Source: Nymphaea colorata (Eukaryota > Streptophyta > Magnoliopsida > Nymphaeales > Nymphaeaceae). Taken from it: a stretch of 64,000 nt of DNA. The stretch covers positions 1,936,001 through 2,000,000 of the forward strand of contig NC_045150.1 of NCBI RefSeq assembly GCF_008831285.2. Direction: 5' to 3'. How positions within the stretch are numbered: the stretch's first letter is position 1; every line of letters starts with the position of its first letter. Below the pieces are notes generated by a model. The model saw only the letters and a list, made by a program, of their open reading frames with translations. It had not been told where the DNA came from and ran no database searches. Below, piece after piece: positions 57,529 through 64,000 of this stretch. The position numbers were made by a program, and so were the translations under genes.

Positions 57529-58209
57529 TTGCTGCAATTTTACACCAAATATGGAATTTGCCCTCAATTTATTTGTCCCCACACTTCTCAACAAAATGGT
57601 ATTGTTGAATGTAAACATCGTCAGCTACTAGACATGGCTCGTACCCTCGTGATACATAGTTGTGTTCCGGCCCAATTTTGGGGTGATGCCATACTCACTG
57701 CATGTTACCTAATTAACTGTCTTTCATCTTCGTCCATTGGCAATCAAATTCATATTCAAGTTCTCTATCCAGATAGACCCTTACTTTCCATTCCACCCAA
57801 AGTCTTTGGGTGTACTTGCTTTGTTTACATCCTTGGTCCTTTTAGGGATAAACTTAGTGCACAATCAATTAAATGTATTTTCATTGGTTATCCAAAACAC
57901 CAAAAGGGTTATATTTGTTTTGACCCCCATACTCATAAGCAGTACATCAGTGTGGATGTTACATTCTTTGAGCCATGTCCTTATTTCAAGTCTACTCCAT
58001 CACTATCAGACAAGTCGATGTCTATTCCTTTACCTATACCACCAATTCCCCTGCAATCTATTCTGTGTGTTACTGGTTCACCTCTCAGTGTCAATAGATT
58101 CCATGATCCCCCACTGGTATATACCCGCCGACGTGCTTATGCTCATGACAGCCCACCAGTTGTTTCTCAGGATGTAAGTATACATGACCTCACTATTCCT
58201 CCTCCATAG
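57529..58209 (+). pseudogene. copia integrase C-terminal part
   Basis: SQQNGIVECKHRQLL has Cys where RK.R is usual. FWGDAILTACYLINCLSSSS and PPKVFGCTCFVYILGPFRDK then give the C-terminal part. The N-terminal third is in another frame (57398-57631). Confidence 0.85.
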
Positions 58210-58332
58210 GGTGCTTCTGAAATATCTTTGCACTTATCGATTGCCTTACGCAAAGGCAAACGACAGTGTACTCTACATCCCATGTCTCAATTTGTTTCTA
58301 CTGATAATATTTGTGGTAGCTTACAGTAGTTT

Positions 58333-59475
58333 GTGTCAGCCTTGTCAGTGCATTCGATTCCTTCTAGTCACCAACAGGCATTACTTGGCCCGAAATGGCG
58401 ACAAGCTATGCAGGATGAGATGGAGACACTACTGCAACGAGGGACATGGGAATTAGTCGATCCCCCTTCTGGTTGTGATGTCGTGGGCTCCAAATGGGCT
58501 TTTACCAGAAAGTACTTATCCAATGGCTCAGTGGAATGCTACAAAGCTCGTCTTGTCGCAAAAGGGTATACTCAAACATATGGTGTCGATTTCTTTGAGA
58601 CTTTTTCTCCTGTGGCCAGGATGTGTACCATACGTCTTATTGTGTCTGTTGCTATACATTATAATTGGCCCTTGTATCAGTTGGATGTCAAAAATGCTTT
58701 CTTGTATGGGGACCTTGATGAGACTGTTTATATGCAGCAGCCTCCTGGTTTTGAACCTGAGGGGGAGTGTGGTAAGGTGTTCAGGTTGAAGAAATCTATA
58801 TATGGCTTGAAACAAAGTCCTCGTGCTTGGTTTCACAAATTCTCAGATGTTGTGTTAGAATATGGGTTTAAGAGGTCTCAGCTAGACCATTCGTTGTTTA
58901 TCAAGAAAGGATCGAGAGGTATAGTTGTGCTAGTAGTGTATGTTGATGATATTGTTTTGACAGGTGAATGTGAGCAGGAGGTAACTCAAACAAAGAAATT
59001 TCTACAAAAACACTTTGTTACCAAAGATCTTGGCCAGCCAGCTGCAGTACTTCCTTGGCATTGAAGTTGCTCGTAGTAAGGAAGGAGTGGTGTGATCAGA
59101 AAGGAAGTATGTACTTGATCTTTTAAAGGACACAGAGATGCTAGGAGCTAAACCTGTAACTCTTCCTATGAACCCAAGGGTACATCTTTATGATGATGAC
59201 TCATAAGAGATAGTTTCACAAGCCTACAGATCGTTGATTGGTAAACGTTTTTATGTGACAGTAACTCGACCAGATATTAGCTTTGTTGTGGGAAAATTAA
59301 GCCAATTCATGGAAAAACAAAAAAAATCACATTGGGATGCAACTATGCTAATTGTCAAGTATTTGAAGTCCTCACCTGGCAAAGGCATTTTCTTTAGAAA
59401 AGGTACATCTCTTAATGTTGAAGCTTACAGCGATGCAGATTATGCATGTTCAGTTGATGACAGGAAGTCTACCAC
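58333..59475 (+). pseudogene. copia reverse transcriptase and partial RNase H
   Basis: MQDEMETLLQRGTWELVDPP, ARLVAKGYTQTYGVDFFETF, FLYGDLDETVYMQQPPGF and YVDD are intact to about 59030. An extra base after KDLGQ shifts the frame. RNase H continues in 59234-59475 (YVTVTRPDISFVVGKLSQFM). Confidence 0.88.
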
Positions 59476-60607
59476 ATGGGCAGTGCTTCACAACAACAGC
59501 AAGCACAATCCCTCGTCCAACGCAAGCAGAACAGAGATATGGCAGCCAAGAGAGACGCTGAGGGGCCTGGGTAGCGGGCAAAGCAGACAGCAGGTTGTTG
59601 GGCGATGGAGACGATGTTGGGACAGACACAAAAAGAGGAGAGGCACGCAAGTTTCAGGCGATATCGTTGGGGTGAGACGCTAACAGAGGCGGGCAGAGCA
59701 TGGCCGCCAAAACTATCTTCACAGTTGACCAACTTGAAATGATTTGCTATAAAAATCCGCTGCCTCCTGAGGGCATCCCGTCTTGAACACATCTTGCCAT
59801 CATTATTTAGGATCTTATCCATGAAATTTATATCAATACTATTTCACCTTCATGTTTTCCTCTTTGTCTCTCGTACACAAACATTATGGCTACCACCTTC
59901 TTCGTTATTGTTGTCACTCATGTTATGTGTGTCGTCTGCACATGTCACTGTAACACAATCACTATGAGCTTTGTTTGAAATGTCCACTGGAAGAAAGCTC
60001 GTTTCTCATGGCTAAAATCAAACCGAAAATCAACACAAACAGCAAAATCAGAAATAGACCAGTTCAACGCAGCAAACTGAAATGAAGAAACTCAATAACT
60101 ATGAAAGTTAGCAAAGATTGGTGAAATGACAAACTCATAAACATCAAACTCAAAAATCCTAGCTTAATTAGAATAGGGGAAAAAAGGTGGAAACCACAAC
60201 TTACCTCGCCACCACAAGCCACTGTTGTGCATCGCTGGTTGTCACCAGCAGCCGAACATTTTCACTACCTGTCATGGGGTTGCACTGAAGGGTCTGGGAA
60301 GGAGCTGAAGGGTGAGATGAGAATGTTGGGTCCATGTTTTGCTAAAATTATAATGTTGTTTGGATTCTGACCCAGCCACAATGCAAAATATGCTACAATG
60401 TGTCCAAGAACCCATACCTTCAATTTAAAGTACCAATGTAAGCACATGACGCTTATCTGTATAACCATGCTACTTGTTATGGGTGATGTGCAGATAGACT
60501 CTTTCACGTATACAATATATACTATAGTATTATATATTAACATATATATAATATGTATATAATATTATATGTTTAAGTATACATATTATTATATGTAAAT
60601 GTACATA

Positions 60608-60639
<32 letters not shown>

Positions 60640-61500
60640 ACACATATATATATTTATTTATTTATTTAATGTACCTATAATGATTACTTGTTTGAAAAGA
60701 AGGTCCCATGATCCTCGGATGAGCTGCAACCGCGCATCCTGATGACGACGACTTCATGAACATGAACAGCTCAGACAGCACAACCACAAGATTAAGATTT
60801 AATCTACAATTTTTTTTTTCTTTTTGCCATTTCTTTGCAAGGAAATTGTTTCATTGTTGTCGTTTCAAGTAATCTTGCAGATCTGGGGAGGGGTTTTGTT
60901 ATTTCTTTGTTTAACTAATTTTTTTGAGTTACATGTTAAGCATTTTATGTTTGAATAGTTGTTGATTGGGAAAATGAGAACATAACAATCACATGAGAAC
61001 TGGTCATTAAGAAGCCATCTGCAGGTCCCATGAAGAAGACGTAACTGGAGACTATTTGGCAGTAGCCTTCACAGCAAAGCATTTTTCGTTGTCCGCCCTG
61101 CCCGTCAATTTCTTATGAAGCTGACAAAATGTTTCTTTTCGTAGAAGGCACACAAATCAAATCCAAAACCTAAAACATCCGAATACCAAACATGTCACAA
61201 TATGTGTCGTCTTCCCTGTAGATTCTGCTTACTGCTTGTGTTTTAAGACATCAATCATTCGTTGGGTTTTAAGATAAATTCTGTCAACTTAAAGTGGATC
61301 AGCCGCTGTCCATCGTTCTATCATCATGCAAGCTATCGTTACGTGTGAACGAAGATCTCAACCTAACAAGATGATGGGAGGCCAGGTAATGTTCTATAGT
61401 CTTCTGTCCACTTGTTTGACCATATAACTAACAAAACCAGCATTTTCTTTTTTATTCAAAAAGGGGAAGAAAAAAACTGAAGATTTTGTGGATATTTAAC
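59476..61500. other. Spacer with microsatellites, no gene recognised
   Basis: It contains a CA/TA/TTTA compound microsatellite at about 60609-60668. The open frames at 59469-59822 (-) and 60265-60543 (-) lack motifs. The left part (59476-59700) is GC-rich and follows the copia break without a visible LTR. Confidence 0.45.
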
Positions 61501-61519
61501 AACAGTGTTTGCTTTCAAG

Positions 61520-62075
61520 CCCATTTAGAAAGAAACACGGTTGAAAATTTTACATGGTAGTGCCTACGTCATACTACATCATTGTTCCCAGCTTCCCAAG
61601 GAAATCTTTCAAGAACTTGGAAATTCTCCCAAATAACCTTCACTTGAGGCACTGGGGACATTATGGTTATTAGCAAAGGAAGACGAAGAAAAGGTGTGAT
61701 CTTACTAAGCTCTCTGTTGGTAACTTTTCATCTTCAATTGTTGGAAGTTGTAATGCTTGCTAACATTTTTGCTTGCTCACAATAACTTTCTTCATGTTGC
61801 AGGAATTGATTTCTCAAACACATGCAATCCCATTAGCAGTAAGACTCATGTCAAATCCAGGGGAAGAGCTTGCAGCAGTGTCATTGTTGCTAGAGCTATC
61901 AAAGAACAATTTATCTTTATGTGAGAAAATTGGCTCCGGGCCTGGTACCATTCTAATTCAATGGTAGCTGAAAAAGCAAACATGACCCTAAACAACTTGG
62001 TGAAGTGTCCAAAAAACATCAAGATCATGGCAGAAAATAGACTTTTGGAGCCTCTTCTCGGCAACCTAATTGAAG
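61520..62075 (+). pseudogene. U-box/ARM-repeat E3 ligase fragment (PUB43/44 type), copy B
   Basis: Exon 1 remnant (about 61520-61693) reads LKILHGSAYVILHHCSQLPK, EIFQELGNSPK, a stop, PSLEALGTLWLLAKEDEEK, then a weak donor GTGTGA. Exon 2 (61803-62075, acceptor ATGTTGCAG) reads ELISQTHAIPLAVRLMSNPG, EELAAVSLLLELSKNNLSLC and EKIGS, shifts frame after ILIQ, then continues AEKANMTLNNLVKCPKNIKI to LLEPLLGNLIEG at donor GAAG|GTATGC. This matches the ARM region of SAUL1/PUB44-type ligases. The next exon, present in copy A, is missing because a copia element starts at 62553. Damage: one stop and one frameshift, the latter shared with copy A. Confidence 0.75.
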
Positions 62076-62552
62076 GTATGCACTTGATATCTTTAGACTG
62101 GATTGCATCCTAATCACTTGACTGCACCTGCGTTTTCTCAACTACTCTACAGTGTCATTTGCACACATAGGTATATGCAATAGTCAGATGTGACCGAAAA
62201 CTATATGTAGCTATGCATGTATCATGTACTTCTGTGTCCTATCAGTAGGAAGAAAAATGTGAAGACCAAAAATTTGCCACATTTTCTGCCCAAAATTTTC
62301 TGCAGAACAGCCTACAAAAGTCAATCCTCTCCCTCAGCAAAGCTTCATCTAAAACAAAAATGAGAAAAAAAAAGGTCTTTTTCCAAAAACTAGCAAACAA
62401 ACCTCTGTTTTTAAGAAATGATCTTTGCTTTGTGAGGAAAATGTTGAGAACACAAAAGCATTCTGTCAACAAAAAAAGATTATCTATGGATCCATTTTTT
62501 GGAAGGTGCAGAGCTTTTCAGCTTTGAATTTGGAAAAAACTGTTATCAATAC
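61905..62552 (+). repeat. Segmental duplication, copy B (partner 35090-35735)
   Basis: Same exon-intron block as copy A, including the intronic AGGAAGAAAAATGTGAAGAC stretch, with scattered differences. It ends at CAATAC, where a copia element begins. Confidence 0.92.
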
Positions 62553-64000
62553 TAACTAAAGACAGTCTTCTCTTTTCATATCTTTCTTGCTAAGTGATGT
62601 CATAAGAGTTGTGGCCACACGGATAGGAAGTCGATATAGGCCTTTAGACACCAAACTAATCTCAATCCTCTTCCCTACCACCAAGTCCTGCAAAACACAA
62701 TAATTTGCAAAAAATATGAGTTCACAATTCGACTCCTTTGTAATCTTGCTGACAGACAGAAGATTCAAGGGAAGATGAGGAACATGTAAGGCACCGTGCA
62801 CTAAAAAGTTGTTTAACAAGGAAAGACTCCATTTTGTCGCCACAGAGGTAAAGGAACCATCGGCAAAAGAAACACGTTCCTTTCCTCATGAGAGCTTATA
62901 CTCATGGAAGAGCTTAGGATTGCCAGTCATGTGGTGGGTGGCACCACTGTCAACAATCCATTCTCTCATACAAAAATTACCTTTTTCTCCATAAACCGCA
63001 AGAGCATGGTTGACTTTTACATCATCTGTTGCTTCAACCTGACCAATATCAATCTGACTCAGATAAGCACGAAGATCACGAATTTGTTCAGTAGAGATAT
63101 AAGCTTTCTCTCCACTAGAGTTGGCAACATCAGAAGTGGATTTCTTCCCACTGAAAGGTTTCCCTTGACTATTCTTCTTTTCTGGATGGAGGTCCCAACA
63201 AAAATCCACAGTATGACCAGTCTTCTTGCAGTGAGTGCACTTGCGAGGAGATCGGGCTGCTCCTATAGGACCACAGCTAACAAGGGTAGACCTCTCATTG
63301 TATGAGATGTGATCCTCCTTTTTTCCAGTAATAATAAGGCATAGTTGCTCTTTAGCCTCTACCCGAGAGTAAACCTCTTCAATACTAGGTAGTCTGTCAG
63401 AATTAAGGATTTGATTCCTTATGCCTTCAAAGTCCTCATTCAACCCTGCGAGAAATAGGAATACCCTATTCTCCCATTCTTTAGTTAAATGACGCACCTG
63501 ATCTTGGGGACAATCCCAAGTGTCATCAAAGTAGTAGTCAAGGTCCTCTCACTTAGATTTCAAGGCAGCATAGAAATTTGTGATAGAGTGTTCACCTTGC
63601 TGTAGAGAATAGACATCCTTCATCAATTGATAAACCCAAACAATTCTCTTCTTTTGGTCGTACATCTACTCAAGTATAACCCACATATCCCTCGCAGTTC
63701 TCTTGCAAAGAATAAGGGTTGAATCTCGGGTGACACAGAGTTGACAATCCAAGTCTTAACTTGGTTGTCCTCAAGAAACCATGTGTCCCAAGCAACATTC
63801 GTCTCATTCGGTTCAATCTTCCTCCCGTTTATATATGTAATTCTGCCTCGACCTGTGATCCCCATGGTCATAGCAGCGGATCATTGCATGTAGTTTTCTT
63901 TGGTAAGAAAAATAGTGGTGACCTGAACAGGTATATTTTCAATTCTAACACCCCCAACCTCAGTCTGACCAGTGTTCACAGTGGAGGAGGATGATTCAGC
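62553..64000 (-). mobile_element. Ty1/copia element (gag, protease), runs off the window
   Basis: On the minus strand from the window edge: gag with IPVQVTTIFLTKENYMQ, a TGA where W is expected, then MTMGITGRGRITYINGRK and TWFLEDNQVKTWIVNSVSPE. A second gag part follows (63497 onward: FLFLAGLNEDFEGIRNQILN). The zinc knuckle CTHCKKTGHTVDFC and protease WIVDSGATHHMTG are complete. The element stops at 62553 in the region before integrase. Its 5' end lies outside the window. Confidence 0.88.
62886..63497 (-). pseudogene. copia gag C-terminal half and protease start (203 codons open)
   Basis: Zinc knuckle at about 63244-63203 and protease DSGATHH at about 62955-62935, both with all key residues. 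The frame is separated from the N-terminal gag by frameshifts near 63500-63620 and ends at a TGA just after the protease motif. Confidence 0.88.

Larger units (their letters stand above)
56216..59475 (+). mobile_element. Ty1/copia element, plus strand, both ends missing
   Basis: Starts mid-gag (MLTGAEIPELADAYNRLSRL), then the zinc knuckle CIYCGKLGHLEYRC (complete, but preceded by an in-frame TAG), protease WIIDSGASKHF, GAG-pre-integrase WHVRLGH, integrase (two frames, stop at 57397), RT with YQLDVKNAFLYGD and VVYVDDIVLTG, and RNase H up to DADYACSVDDRKSTT at about 59475. There the family sequence ends abruptly. Frameshifts occur at about 57530, 58210 and 59030. No LTRs. The gag is similar to that of the element at 32960-35087. 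Confidence 0.88.

Overview
The window is nuclear DNA of a flowering plant. The reasons are spliced genes with plant-type proteins, plant Ty1/copia and Ty3/gypsy retrotransposons primed by initiator Met-tRNA, small hAT elements, and AT-rich spacers full of TA, CA and GA microsatellites. I cannot name the species. Long introns and dense retrotransposons suggest a medium or large genome.

Two host genes look intact. (1) 9712-17651 (+) encodes tubulin-folding cofactor A (TBCA) in three coding exons giving 109 residues. Its first coding intron is 7.5 kb and holds a decayed Ty3/gypsy element, a hAT MITE with a perfect 8-bp target duplication, and long microsatellites. (2) 23530-25644 (-) encodes a 529-residue protein with a signal peptide, a LEA-like amphipathic repeat and a TMEM205-like (DUF4149) membrane domain. 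Its second intron appears to be a GC-AG intron, and two ACGTGG motifs lie upstream.

Two host genes are broken. At 41091-42229 (-) are three consecutive exons of a Dicer-like gene (end of PAZ region to RNase IIIa). They carry a one-base frameshift and a stop at the first glutamate of the RNase IIIa signature. At 35090-35990 and 61520-62075 (+) are two partial, duplicated copies of a U-box/ARM-repeat gene of the PUB43/44 type, each cut by a copia element.

Most of the rest is mobile DNA. 1-2236: remnant of a non-LTR element. 2237-6790: decayed copia with its 5' LTR. 7284-7589 and 11878-12432: two hAT MITEs of one family. 19785-20500: copia RT fragment. 20500-23240: tandem repeats and microsatellites. 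26930-31605 and 32960-35087: two minus-strand copia elements. 37240-39060: low-complexity DNA including about 100 bp of TA. 42744-47962: a complete, young copia element with identical 166-bp LTRs, a TGTAT target duplication and an uninterrupted 1401-codon gag-pol. 49056-59475: a nest of three copia elements plus an unidentified 2.9-kb insert. 62553 to the window end: gag and protease of another copia.

I found no RNA genes, CRISPR arrays or operons, and nothing that amounts to an undescribed molecular system. The most informative items are the broken Dicer-like gene, the split and duplicated U-box gene, the inferred GC-AG intron, the young copia element with 32-bp repeats in its leader, and the large TBCA intron.
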